A stretch of DNA of 37,625 nt from Nitrosomonas sp. (GTDB taxonomy: Bacteria > Pseudomonadota > Gammaproteobacteria > Burkholderiales > Nitrosomonadaceae): positions 1 through 37,625 of the forward strand of contig NZ_JAMWZS010000030.1 of NCBI RefSeq assembly GCF_024282095.1, read 5' to 3'. The notes beneath the pieces were generated by a model. That model was not told where the DNA came from and ran no database searches. It saw only the letters and a list, made by a program, of their open reading frames with translations. The translations under genes and the position numbers were made by a program. Below, piece by piece: positions 11,398 to 19,156 of this stretch (within the stretch, counting starts at the first letter, position 1; each line of letters begins with the position of its first letter).

Positions 11398-11447
11398 AGC
11401 CAAGGCTAACAAGTTTTTAAATGCCTTGGCTTTGGCAAGGGATTATA
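11398..11447 (-). promoter_or_regulatory. carA leader: -10 hexamer and stem-loop at the predicted 5' end
   Basis: On the minus strand TATAAT (11447-11442) is a perfect -10; the -35 position is poor (TACAAA). Transcription would start near 11435. Right there AGCCAAGGC (11431-11423) can pair with GCCTTGGCT (11406-11398), a perfect 9-bp stem with a 16-nt loop. A competing 5-bp stem, CCTTG/CAAGG at 11440-11424, shares bases with it. No T-tract follows, so it is not a simple terminator. Confidence 0.5.
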
Positions 11448-11567
11448 CGTGAAAAAGGTTTGTTTTTGTATGCCGGTGCTTTGATGCTGACTGCAAGCTG
11501 GTTTTGTCAGCTCTGTGCATGAGTCGCGCTGTTTTTTGAGTGCTTTAAGTTTGAAAGGAAAAAAGCT

Positions 11568-13073
11568 TCAGTTTTTTGAATTATTTCGCAACTGATCAAT
11601 GACCAATTGGCGGATATCGTAGTTTTCCCCTGGGTTGATACTGGTGAAATCCGGATTATTCGAATTCAAGTAATCCAAACCACGTTCTTTTCCTGAAGCG
11701 AGAAAATCAGTGATCGCCAGCTTGTAGGTTTTCGAGGGGTCAATCGGAGCACCGTTAACCTGCCAAGTACCATTGACTTGCTGTGCATGGGCGGATTGCA
11801 GGAAGCCGCCTGAACCTCTATTCGCCAACCCCTGATTCAGCACTTTTATCAGTAGATTACCTTTTATCGTCGCCAGTTGGACTTTGCCACCAAATGGCAA
11901 AATGCGAATGACATCATAGACGGTGATTTGGCCTGCCGGCAGAACATCATCGATGCGGATCGAGCCGCTGTTGTAGAGCGAGAGTTCGGCTGCGGGGTAA
12001 GGGCGCAACAGGCTTTTAGCTATCAGTTCAGTCAGATTGGTTGGATGGTTGCGCACGCTGGATTCCAATCCATCCAGCGCTTCCGTGATCGTTGTCACCA
12101 CAGCCTCAGGTTCAAAACCCTGTGCACGGAAGGCATTGAAAGCAATGGTCATCCATTGGTCGACCACTGCTTTGATGCCCGGGTCTTCTGCCAGATTGTC
12201 GTTGATGGGTACGAACGTGGGTTTGATCTCGGTTTTTCCGGTTTGTGGATCAAAGTAAAGATCAACCACATAGACTGAGCGCACATTGGCATCACTTTTC
12301 AGTATCGGTGTGAAATTGCCGCGCCAGTTCTGGTGATTTTCATGTTCATGTCCGCCCAGTAGCAAGCCGATTTGTGGAGATGCTTGTAACAATTTGATAT
12401 CGTCGCTAATGTTCTGATGGGCTAAAGCAATGATAAAGTCGGACTGCTGATCGAGCAGTTGTGCGATTTGAGCATGGGCGGTGGTCAATGGATCGGAATA
12501 ACGGACATGACTGGGTTGATTGATGGGCAGGGTCAATCCGAACATGCCGATTCTGAATGTTTTGCCACTCTTTTTGTCGTGAATCGGGATGACAAGATTT
12601 TGCTTGACGCCTGCAAAAGGATGACCGTCAGCAGCGAATACGTTGCTGGATATCCAGGTGAATTTTGCTTCCTGGATGCGTTGATTGAATTGATTTTCCT
12701 TGATATCAAATTCGTGATTGCCAAAAGTGGCATAATCCAATGCGAAGTGATTCAATACATCGACCATTTGCCTGCCGGCTAATCGATCGCCTTCATACTG
12801 AGCCGTGCCAATCGCAGAAGGACTCAACAGATCTCCGCCTAATGTGGTGAGGGTATTGGGGTTACGCGCCAGCAATTGATTGCGTAATGTGGCGACCCGT
12901 GCGATTCCTCCCTCTTTGCCGCCACTGACGGGTGTGATTTCATAAATATCACTAAAATGCAGGATCGTCACATGAATCCTGTGATCGTCGGTACGGGTAG
13001 CCGGCAGCGTGCTGCAAGCCACTGCGGCAAAGGCGAAAAACAGTATGAAGAGAGTAAAGTAGGTTTTTTTCAC
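11568..13073 (-). CDS. 5'-nucleotidase / UshA-like metallophosphoesterase lipoprotein
   Basis: A 501-residue exported protein. Residues 1-20 form a lipoprotein-type signal ending AAVAC, so it is probably anchored at Cys20. The metallophosphatase domain follows: ILHFSDIYEI, GGDLLSPS, FGNHEFD, ALAHQN and GGHEHE supply the dinuclear metal ligands. The first motif has Tyr where classic UshA has His (DxH), a variant found in a subgroup of the family. The C-terminal 5'-nucleotidase substrate domain starts near residue 330 and includes YNSGSIRIDDVLPAG and ILPFGGKV. Likely role: periplasmic release of phosphate from nucleotides; the exact substrate cannot be read from sequence. It lies alone on the minus strand, divergent from the cytochrome c gene. 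Confidence 0.88.
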   Translation of the reverse strand: MKKTYFTLFILFFAFAAVACSTLPATRTDDHRIHVTILHFSDIYEITPVSGGKEGGIARVATLRNQLLARNPNTLTTLGGDLLSPSAIGTAQYEGDRLAGRQMVDVLNHFALDYATFGNHEFDIKENQFNQRIQEAKFTWISSNVFAADGHPFAGVKQNLVIPIHDKKSGKTFRIGMFGLTLPINQPSHVRYSDPLTTAHAQIAQLLDQQSDFIIALAHQNISDDIKLLQASPQIGLLLGGHEHENHQNWRGNFTPILKSDANVRSVYVVDLYFDPQTGKTEIKPTFVPINDNLAEDPGIKAVVDQWMTIAFNAFRAQGFEPEAVVTTITEALDGLESSVRNHPTNLTELIAKSLLRPYPAAELSLYNSGSIRIDDVLPAGQITVYDVIRILPFGGKVQLATIKGNLLIKVLNQGLANRGSGGFLQSAHAQQVNGTWQVNGAPIDPSKTYKLAITDFLASGKERGLDYLNSNNPDFTSINPGENYDIRQLVIDQLRNNSKN

Positions 13074-13469
13074 GATGGTTTTTGTAATTTCTATTTCAGG
13101 GCCATATTAAAGTGTTACTCAATATCTGACAAATTGCATGTCGTTTTTCTAATAGAAGGGGAATCTGTGAACGTGTAAAGTGCATGATTGATGCGGTTGT
13201 GTCACTCAGGAATGATGATTTTTGCGGATTCTCAATGGGTTTTTCATCAAATTTCAGTATTGCTGTTATCAATGACTGATTCTGAATATAATCAAGAACT
13301 GTCAGAGTATAAAAAGCAATACAATTCGCCAAGATTGAGATGGCAGCACGGACCTCGAATCAGATAATCCAGGGTCATGTCATGTAAGGAATGAGAAGTT
13401 GTACAAGATAGTGCGTTCTTGTTCTTGATAATACTGATTAAATCAATTCAAGTAGAAAGGGGAATGATC
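13074..13469. other. Intergenic region between divergent nucleotidase and cytochrome genes
   Basis: 396 bp, AT-rich, with no convincing gene. It must hold the promoters for both flanking genes. Only a GATAAT-like hexamer near 13427 and an AAAGGGGA ribosome site at 13456-13463 are recognisable. The 78-codon frame at 13096-13332 on the minus strand has no family features, and I do not call it. Confidence 0.6.
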
Positions 13470-15530
13470 GTGAAACAATATTTTGTATCGTCAGAAAAAC
13501 GGCTTTTAATGTTTATTTCAGCATTGGTTTTCTTCATCGGAATATTATCTGCTTGTACGTTAATCCCGGAGACTGACCCTGTTCGTGGTGCGACCACTGT
13601 CAAACAAGATCAATTTGGTGATAGCTATACAACAGTCAAGTATCTTGATCAAGGTTGGGATAATGCGGACAGTTTGTGGTTTTATACCACCACGCAGGGA
13701 TCCAACCTGATGCCTTATGATTTCTTCATGGTATTGGAGCAGCCTAAAAAACCGGAGCTTTTCCGTGCGGATGACAATATGAATTTCTATCGTTATCTAC
13801 CGCAGAAAGCCACTGCCAGCAATCCCGATGCGCTACCCGTCGGATGGGTGAAAGATGGTTATAAGGGGAGAGAATTCATAGGCTTGACTTGCGCAGCCTG
13901 TCACACCGGGCAGGTAAACTATAACGGTGTGGGTATCCGTATCGATGGCGGTCCAGCCGGTGCGGATATGGAAAACATCATGAAGGATCTGGCAAAAGCC
14001 CTGTATTACACACGCGAAAATGAAGAAGTCAGGAATCGCTTTGTCAAGAATGTACTGGCGCGCGGTAACTACAAATCAGAAAAGGAGGTGCTCGACGATC
14101 TGGATGTCTATAAACAGCGCATTGCCAGCTACATCACCATCAATCACAGCGACATTGCTTATGGCTATGCACGACTGGATGCGTTTGGACGCATCTATAA
14201 CCGAGTGTTGGAACATCTCGTCAATGAGCGCGTACTCAGGGAATTGCTGCGTGATGGCAAGCTGGCAGACGGTAAAGATATTACGGAAGAAGATCTCAAT
14301 AAAATCACCCAGAATGTAAGTCGAGTGATGAGTGGCGAGGAGCGCGACAGTGTAGTCAATCGTCTTGTTGAGACCCTGGGTTGGGAGCAATTAGGACATT
14401 TGCGTAAGAAGTTGTTTAATCCGCCCAATGCACCGGTCAGTTACCCATTTTTATGGGACATTCCCCAACATGATTATGTACAGTGGAATGGATTGGCCGC
14501 TAATGCCGGGCTTGGTCCGGTCGGGCGCAATACCGGTGAAGTGATCGGCGTGTTTGGCACGCTTGACTGGCGAGAAGAAAAAGGTACGACATTATCAACA
14601 TTGATTGGTAAAACGGATATCAATTTTACGTCATCAGTCAATGTGCATAACCTGCGCAGAATCGAATCCCATTTACAAAAATTGCAATCACCTGAATGGC
14701 CGGAAGAGATTTTAGGCGCGATAGACAAGCAAAGTGCAGCACGTGGCAGACCACTATTTAATGAGTATTGCGCAAGTTGTCATACCGGGATTGATCGTGC
14801 TGACCCTGAACGCCGCGTTGTCGCTAAAATGTCGAGAATCAGCGACGTCGGGACCGATCCGGCGATGGCGAAGAACAGCACGGAATATGCGGGTTTTTCA
14901 GGCATCCTGCGCAATCAGTATGTGGGCCTCGGTGTGGGCGATATTTTACTCGACCAAGAAGCGCCCGTGGCAGCCTTGCTGACCAAAGCAACTTTAAATG
15001 TGGTGGCTACGCCTGACCCCGATAAATTATTTTTTCGGCGTTGGGCTGAGTGGATTTTGGATATTGCAAAAGCGTTTTTTCACAATGAAATCAAGTCCTC
15101 GATCAAGCATGGAAATTATGATCCGGATACCACAGTCAGTCCGCTGGCTTCTTTGAATGCCTATAAAGCGCGGCCCCTAAATGGTATCTGGGCGACCGCA
15201 CCTTATCTGCATAATGGTTCCGTGCCTACGCTGTATGATTTATTGCTGCCCAAGAAACGGCCAGGTGATTCGGAGGACGGTGAATATCGCCCGGAACAAT
15301 TTGAAGTGGGGTCACGCGAATTTGATCCGGTCAGAGTGGGTTTTAAAAGCAGTGGGTATCAGGGGTTTACTTTTAAAACGACGGATCAGAATGGTGAGGA
15401 AATCAGAGGCAATAGCAATGCCGGTCACGAGTATGCATCCGGTAAGACAGCACAGCCTAATGGTAAAATTTTAAAGCCACTTACTAAAGAGCAAAAATTG
15501 GATTTGCTGGAATACCTCAAAACGCTGTGA
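13470..15530 (+). CDS. Diheme cytochrome c lipoprotein, RoxA-like / diheme peroxidase family
   Basis: A 686-residue exported protein. The signal peptide ends in the lipobox LSAC (Cys29), so it should be membrane-tethered in the periplasm. Two c-type heme sites are visible, CAACH (141-145) and CASCH (434-438). Between them lie long helical stretches, and after the second comes PLNGIWATAPYLHNGSVPTL, a signature of the diheme peroxidase/MauG/RoxA group. The N-terminal motif FYTTTQGSNLMPYDFF and the overall length fit the RoxA branch (rubber oxygenase and relatives) better than 35-kDa CcpA peroxidases. The substrate is unknown. GTG 13470 is chosen because AAAGGGGA lies at a proper distance; ATG 13464 is too close to it. 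A P450 gene follows 51 bp later, probably cotranscribed. Confidence 0.85.
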   Translation: MKQYFVSSEKRLLMFISALVFFIGILSACTLIPETDPVRGATTVKQDQFGDSYTTVKYLDQGWDNADSLWFYTTTQGSNLMPYDFFMVLEQPKKPELFRADDNMNFYRYLPQKATASNPDALPVGWVKDGYKGREFIGLTCAACHTGQVNYNGVGIRIDGGPAGADMENIMKDLAKALYYTRENEEVRNRFVKNVLARGNYKSEKEVLDDLDVYKQRIASYITINHSDIAYGYARLDAFGRIYNRVLEHLVNERVLRELLRDGKLADGKDITEEDLNKITQNVSRVMSGEERDSVVNRLVETLGWEQLGHLRKKLFNPPNAPVSYPFLWDIPQHDYVQWNGLAANAGLGPVGRNTGEVIGVFGTLDWREEKGTTLSTLIGKTDINFTSSVNVHNLRRIESHLQKLQSPEWPEEILGAIDKQSAARGRPLFNEYCASCHTGIDRADPERRVVAKMSRISDVGTDPAMAKNSTEYAGFSGILRNQYVGLGVGDILLDQEAPVAALLTKATLNVVATPDPDKLFFRRWAEWILDIAKAFFHNEIKSSIKHGNYDPDTTVSPLASLNAYKARPLNGIWATAPYLHNGSVPTLYDLLLPKKRPGDSEDGEYRPEQFEVGSREFDPVRVGFKSSGYQGFTFKTTDQNGEEIRGNSNAGHEYASGKTAQPNGKILKPLTKEQKLDLLEYLKTL

Positions 15531-15581
15531 TCTGAATAATTTCTTTAACAGTCCTTATATTAATGAAAAGGGAGTAATGCA

Positions 15582-16859
15582 ATGAATACCAGTACAAGTT
15601 ATCTTGAACAGTATGATGCAGCGCCTGAAGCAGATAAATTTCCACTAGTGCGTCGCTGGATGGATAAAGAGCCTTTGCCATTTTTTAAAGAATTGCGTGA
15701 GAAACGCCCCATTTTGGTGACCCCGAAATGCACACTGGTTACCCGGTTTGACGATGTGAGAGAATTACTGACGATGTATAAGGTATTTACCGTCAAACCC
15801 TATGTGCCAAAAATGGATAATTACCTGATGATGCATGATGATGATGCATTGCATACCCGTGAGAAATCACTGATGCAGTGTATGCTGAATCGTGATGATC
15901 TGCCCAGGGTGCGTAGCATGGTGGCGGATATTGCACGGGGAATTCTCAGCCAGGGCAATGGCCGGATTGAAATTGTCAATGATTTTTGTCGTACGGTTCC
16001 AGCCACGTTGGTACAAAAATACTTCGGATTAACCGGTGCCAAGACGGCTGATCTGATTGAATGGTCTTACTGGAATCAATACGACACCTTCCATAATCAT
16101 CCTTTCGATTTGCTCTCTCCGGAATTGTCCCAACAGGTGATCGATCGTCACAACGAGACTTCAAAAAAACTCGGCAGCTATATTACGATGCTCATTGCGA
16201 AGCGCCTGCTGGCGGTTAAACTCGAAAAATTGACGTTTTCAACCATCATTAGATTGCAAGACGATATTGTGACAAGAATGTTGCGTACCAGTTTTGCCAA
16301 AGAACTGGATTTTGATATTAAGCGCTTAGGGGTTAATGCCGGCGGTCTTCTGATTGGCGCAATCGAAACCACTTCGCAGGCCGTGGCGCAAGTGCTGCAA
16401 TATCTGTTTCAGCACTCCGAGTGGCTGGCCATCGCAAAGACTGCTGCGCAGAAGGAAGATACCGCCGAGTTCGATGGTATTGTGTGGGAAGCTTTGCGCT
16501 TTGCGCCGATTACGCCTTATTTATTCCGTACCACCGCGAGCGATTATACGGCAGCAAAAGGTACCAATTATGAAACCGTGCTGCGTGCCGGTACTTATGT
16601 GTTACCGGTAACGCTATCAGCTATGTTTGACGAACGGGCATTTGAATCACCGGAAAAATTCATTCCGCAACGCAATTGGTATAACTATTTTCATTTTGGC
16701 TTCGGTAGTCATGAATGTCTGGGGCGTTATGTGGGTATGGTGATGATTCCTGAAATGGTGCGTCAGGTATTATTGAAGAAGGATGTCGCACCTCAAGGCA
16801 ACATGGATTACAAATCCGGTCCCTTCCCTGAATCATATGATCTGGCTTGGGCTGTGTAG
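15582..16859 (+). CDS. Cytochrome P450
   Basis: A soluble bacterial-type P450 of 425 residues. Visible signatures: the heme-thiolate loop FGFGSHECLG with Cys379; the K-helix ExxR as EALR (Glu303-Arg306); and an I-helix GAIETTS with the acid-Thr pair used for oxygen activation. It would hydroxylate or otherwise oxidise an organic substrate using electrons from a ferredoxin, but no ferredoxin or reductase gene lies nearby. AAGGGAG precedes the ATG by about 9 nt. It follows the RoxA-like diheme cytochrome on the same strand, so a shared oxidative pathway is plausible but not shown. The substrate cannot be assigned. Confidence 0.9.
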   Translation: MNTSTSYLEQYDAAPEADKFPLVRRWMDKEPLPFFKELREKRPILVTPKCTLVTRFDDVRELLTMYKVFTVKPYVPKMDNYLMMHDDDALHTREKSLMQCMLNRDDLPRVRSMVADIARGILSQGNGRIEIVNDFCRTVPATLVQKYFGLTGAKTADLIEWSYWNQYDTFHNHPFDLLSPELSQQVIDRHNETSKKLGSYITMLIAKRLLAVKLEKLTFSTIIRLQDDIVTRMLRTSFAKELDFDIKRLGVNAGGLLIGAIETTSQAVAQVLQYLFQHSEWLAIAKTAAQKEDTAEFDGIVWEALRFAPITPYLFRTTASDYTAAKGTNYETVLRAGTYVLPVTLSAMFDERAFESPEKFIPQRNWYNYFHFGFGSHECLGRYVGMVMIPEMVRQVLLKKDVAPQGNMDYKSGPFPESYDLAWAV

Positions 16860-16912
16860 CCGCATAGGACGTTGAAAAATTATCTGCGTTGCTGCTACGG
16901 CAGTACTACTGG

Positions 16913-16968
16913 ATTCAGTGTTCTATCGCGCAAATTTGCTTGTGATTTTTAGCGATAGAACACTGAGT
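16913..16968. repeat. Large inverted repeat after the P450 gene
   Basis: TCAGTGTTCTATCGC (16915-16929) is a perfect inverted copy of GCGATAGAACACTGA (16952-16966); one more wobble pair and an A-T pair extend it to 17 bp. The 22-nt loop begins with the palindrome GCAAATTTGC. Neither side has a T-tract, so it is not a standard terminator. It lies between two convergent genes and could block readthrough or be a dispersed intergenic repeat. Confidence 0.7.
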
Positions 16969-16976
16969 GGTCAACA

Positions 16977-17168
16977 TTAATAATTAGATTTTTCTTCAGT
17001 TGATCTGGCCTTTCCGCCGCCTTCCTGATCACCGGCCGGTATTTGATGGAATGGCTGGATCGTCTTGCCATAAGCTTCAGGATCAGGCGTCTCCGGCGCT
17101 GTTGGCTTACCGCCACAAGCAACTAATGTCATTACTGCAGCTACTACAAAAAAATGTGTAATTCTCAT
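16977..17168 (-). CDS. Small lipoprotein of unknown function
   Basis: 63 residues: a lipoprotein signal (basic MR, hydrophobic core, LVAC lipobox with Cys18), then a polar tail rich in Pro, Glu and Gly with no recognised domain. AGAAGG lies 6 nt before ATG 17168, and the size resembles the many tiny proteobacterial lipoproteins annotated hypothetical. An exact FNR-type box lies about 84 bp upstream, and a TAATCT hexamer (17223-17218) sits where the -10 should be if the box is centred at -41.5, suggesting control by oxygen. Small genes are easily miscalled, but the start signal and lipobox together make this one likely real. Confidence 0.75.
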   Translation of the reverse strand: MRITHFFVVAAVMTLVACGGKPTAPETPDPEAYGKTIQPFHQIPAGDQEGGGKARSTEEKSNY

Positions 17169-17245
17169 AGAAAACCTTCTGTTGGTTGATAATCAATCGC
17201 CTTTGTTACGGGTTCATAGATTACCGGTTGAGGTGGCATAGCACA

Positions 17246-17259
17246 TTGATTTGAATCAA
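17246..17259. promoter_or_regulatory. FNR/ANR-type box
   Basis: TTGAT-TTGA-ATCAA is an exact match to the FNR consensus TTGAT-N4-ATCAA. It sits between the divergent small lipoprotein and the Mut7-C gene. On the lipoprotein side, a start point set by TAATCT (17223-17218) would be about 41.5 bp from the box centre, the class II activator spacing. The nearby Crp/Fnr protein (20935-21612) lacks the FNR recognition residues, so the binder is probably encoded elsewhere. Confidence 0.65.
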
Positions 17260-17293
17260 ACTAAAGTAATTTTAATTAGCAATAGCGTGATCA

Positions 17294-18037
17294 ATGGCAC
17301 AAATCAGATTGCATTTTTACCAGTCATTAAATGATTTTGTCGAACGCGCGTTGCGCGACACTGAAATTATTCATAACCTTGATCGGAAAGCTTCAGTCAA
17401 GGACGTGATTGAATCTTTCAATGTACCGCACACGGAAATTGAATGGATTCTGGTCAATGGGATTGCAGTCGATTTTAGCTATATTGTGCAGTGCGGTGAT
17501 GAGATTCAGGTTTATCCTGCATCTGAACATCCGGCCGTGGCGCTATTACCACCACTTCGTCCAGCATCATTAAGGCCGCCACTATTTTTAGTGGATGTTA
17601 ATCTTGGAAGATTGGCGCGCTATTTAAGGTTGCTGGGATTTGATTGCTGGTATCGCAATGACTATGATGATGCCACAGTGGCGAGAATAGCCAGTGAACA
17701 ACAACGCACCGTACTGACGCGTGACCGCACATTGCTACAGCGCAGGATTATCACTTATGGATATTTTGTCCGGGCAAGTTTACCTAAAATTCAAACGCAA
17801 GAAGTTTTGAAACGATTTGATTTATATGCTTTGTTAAAGCCACTCACACGTTGCACGTACTGCAATGGACAATTAGTGGAAACCGAAAAGCAAAAAATAG
17901 AGCATCGGTTGGAGCCATTGACCAAGCAGCACTACGATAGATTTCTGTTGTGCCCGGAATGTAAACGGATTTACTGGCAGGGTAGCCACTGCGTGCGTGT
18001 AAAGCATCTGATTGATGAATTTTCTGCAGCAAAATGA
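17294..18037 (+). CDS. Ubiquitin-like + Mut7-C RNase domain protein
   Basis: 247 residues in two domains. Residues 1-80 are a ubiquitin-like (ThiS/MoaD-like beta-grasp) fold with DEIQVYPASE near its end. Residues 95-245 are the Mut7-C domain: LVDVNLGRLARYLRLLGFD with the first PIN-type acid, then TVLTRDRTLLQRR with a second acidic site, and a zinc ribbon made of CTYC (near 190) and CPEC (near 220). The family is predicted to be an RNase related to PIN toxins, often with this N-terminal fusion; its substrate is not known. ATG 17294 has little ribosome-site support. It stands alone between divergent and unrelated genes. Confidence 0.88.
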   Translation: MAQIRLHFYQSLNDFVERALRDTEIIHNLDRKASVKDVIESFNVPHTEIEWILVNGIAVDFSYIVQCGDEIQVYPASEHPAVALLPPLRPASLRPPLFLVDVNLGRLARYLRLLGFDCWYRNDYDDATVARIASEQQRTVLTRDRTLLQRRIITYGYFVRASLPKIQTQEVLKRFDLYALLKPLTRCTYCNGQLVETEKQKIEHRLEPLTKQHYDRFLLCPECKRIYWQGSHCVRVKHLIDEFSAAK

Positions 18038-18075
18038 TCATTCATTGCAGCCAAAACTCAGGTTCCGCGCTACTT

Positions 18076-18099
18076 GATCGCACGCGACAAGGTGCGATC
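18076..18099. terminator. Hairpin downstream of the Mut7-C gene
   Basis: GATCGCAC (18076-18083) pairs perfectly with GTGCGATC (18092-18099) across an 8-nt loop. A run of eight Ts (18122-18129) comes 22 nt later, too far for a classic Rho-independent terminator, so its role is uncertain. Confidence 0.4.
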
Positions 18100-18132
18100 T
18101 CATAAGCGCAATCGGAGTACATTTTTTTTGGC

Positions 18133-18161
18133 TTGACATTAAAGACAACCGGTCGTATTAT
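18133..18161 (+). promoter_or_regulatory. tetR promoter with an operator in its spacer
   Basis: TTGACA (18133-18138), a 17-nt spacer and TATTAT (18156-18161) form a near-consensus sigma-70 promoter. The spacer and -10 are covered by AGACAACCGGTCGTAT (18143-18158), a near-palindrome centred on ACCGGT that recurs before the DUF4242 gene. The expected start point, about 7 nt after the -10, falls on or next to the ATG at 18168, so the message may be leaderless. Confidence 0.85.
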
Positions 18162-18167
18162 TAAGGC

Positions 18168-18764
18168 ATGTCTAAATCAACCAAAAAAGAATTTAATAGG
18201 GAAAATCTGTTAAACCATGGTGTTACTCTATTCATGGAACAAGGCTATCATGGGACAGGGTTACAGGAAATTCTGGATGCGGTAAATATTCCCAAAGGTT
18301 CTTTTTACAATTACTTTGGCAGTAAAGAGGATTTTGGTGCTGATGTTATTCAACATTACACTGAGCCGTTCATTATGCAATTAACAGCCTACTTGGATAA
18401 CTCCGGTGCTGATGCACTCAGTGCAATCAAACGCTATTTTGATGAACTCATTGTAGAACTTGAAAAGAATGAGTTTAAAGGTGGCTGCCTGCTGGGTAAT
18501 TTCATGGGAGAAATGGGGGATACCAGTGAAGTTTTCCAGAAGTCGCTGCAATCCGCGGTTAAGCGTTATCGGGATTTATTGCAATCGGGGTTGGCTAAAG
18601 CGCAGCAGCAAGGTACGGTAAGACTGGATAAATCAGCGGAAGAAATGGCTGATTTGCTGGTGAATACGTGGCAAGGTGCTTTATTGCGCATGAAGATAGA
18701 AAAATCATCCGCTCCGATTAAGCAGTGTTGTCAGGATTTGCTGGGAGATTATTTCAGGGCTTAA
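18168..18764 (+). CDS. TetR/AcrR-family transcriptional repressor
   Basis: 198 residues. The N-terminal DNA-binding domain (about 8-60) has the typical TetR helix-turn-helix: TGLQEILDAVNIPKGSFYNY followed by FGSKEDF. The C-terminal part (about 80-195) is helical with GGCLLGNFMGEM and LLVNTWQGALLRMK, features of the AcuR-like TetR group, and would bind an unidentified ligand. Matching operators ahead of this gene and ahead of the next one indicate that it represses both. ATG 18168 has no usable ribosome site (AAGG is 1 nt away), which fits a leaderless message. Confidence 0.92.
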   Translation: MSKSTKKEFNRENLLNHGVTLFMEQGYHGTGLQEILDAVNIPKGSFYNYFGSKEDFGADVIQHYTEPFIMQLTAYLDNSGADALSAIKRYFDELIVELEKNEFKGGCLLGNFMGEMGDTSEVFQKSLQSAVKRYRDLLQSGLAKAQQQGTVRLDKSAEEMADLLVNTWQGALLRMKIEKSSAPIKQCCQDLLGDYFRA

Positions 18765-18780
18765 ATTTTTTCACTTAAAT

Positions 18781-18800
18781 AAATACGACCGGTCATATTT
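18781..18800. promoter_or_regulatory. Second TetR operator, before the DUF4242 gene
   Basis: ATACGACCGGTCATAT (18783-18798), flanked by AA and TT, is a near-perfect palindrome and the same motif as in the tetR promoter. Aligned to ATACGACCGGTCGTAT, the upstream copy differs at two positions and this copy at one. It ends 28 bp before the DUF4242 start. The -35 and -10 of this promoter are not clear. Confidence 0.8.
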
Positions 18801-18827
18801 AATTAATTTCATTCTACAGGAGATAAA

Positions 18828-19100
18828 ATGCCAAAATATATCATCGAACGGGAAATTCCCGGCGCGGGTTCGTTGACACAACAAGACTTGCAAGCTATTT
18901 CGCAGAAATCATGCGGCATACTGAACAGCATGGGGCCACGAATCCAATGGCTGGAAAGCTATGTGACGGATGATAAAGTCTATTGCATTTACATCGCGCC
19001 CGACGAAGCGACTATCAGAGCACATGCCGAGCAAGGTGAATTTCCCGCTAATCGTGTTGCACGAATCAAATCCGTGATCGATCCAACCACCGCTGAGTAG
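18828..19100 (+). CDS. DUF4242 domain protein
   Basis: A 90-residue protein that is essentially one DUF4242 domain, a small ferredoxin-like fold. It opens PKYIIEREIPGAGSL and ends FPANRVARIKSVIDPTTAE, with QWLESYVTDDKVYCIYIAP in the middle; these are the conserved stretches. A Streptomyces member of the family has been described as nickel-binding, but the ligand here is unknown. AGGAGA precedes the ATG at a good distance. It lies directly after tetR behind a matching operator, so it is the likely main target of that repressor. A small terminator-like hairpin separates it from the TPR gene. Confidence 0.85.
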   Translation: MPKYIIEREIPGAGSLTQQDLQAISQKSCGILNSMGPRIQWLESYVTDDKVYCIYIAPDEATIRAHAEQGEFPANRVARIKSVIDPTTAE

Positions 19101-19118
19101 AACGGGAAGATTACGATC

Positions 19119-19140
19119 GCTCGTGAAAATGAGCATTTTT
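19119..19140 (+). terminator. Short Rho-independent terminator or attenuator after the DUF4242 gene
   Basis: GCTCGT (19119-19124), loop GAAA, ATGAGC (19129-19134), then ATTTTT. The stem is 6 bp with one G-T wobble and a stable GNRA tetraloop. It lies between the DUF4242 gene and the TPR gene, so it would reduce rather than necessarily stop expression of the latter. The TPR ribosome site begins 3 nt after the Ts. Confidence 0.55.
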
Positions 19141-19156
19141 AAAGGAGGTAATGTCC

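Noticed and set aside
13096-13332. 78-codon minus-strand frame in the gap before the cytochrome gene
   Set aside because: No ribosome site, no family features and unusual composition; treated as intergenic.
13434-13446. FNR-like sequence CTGATTAAATCAA before the diheme cytochrome gene
   Set aside because: The half sites are 3 nt apart instead of 4 and one is imperfect.
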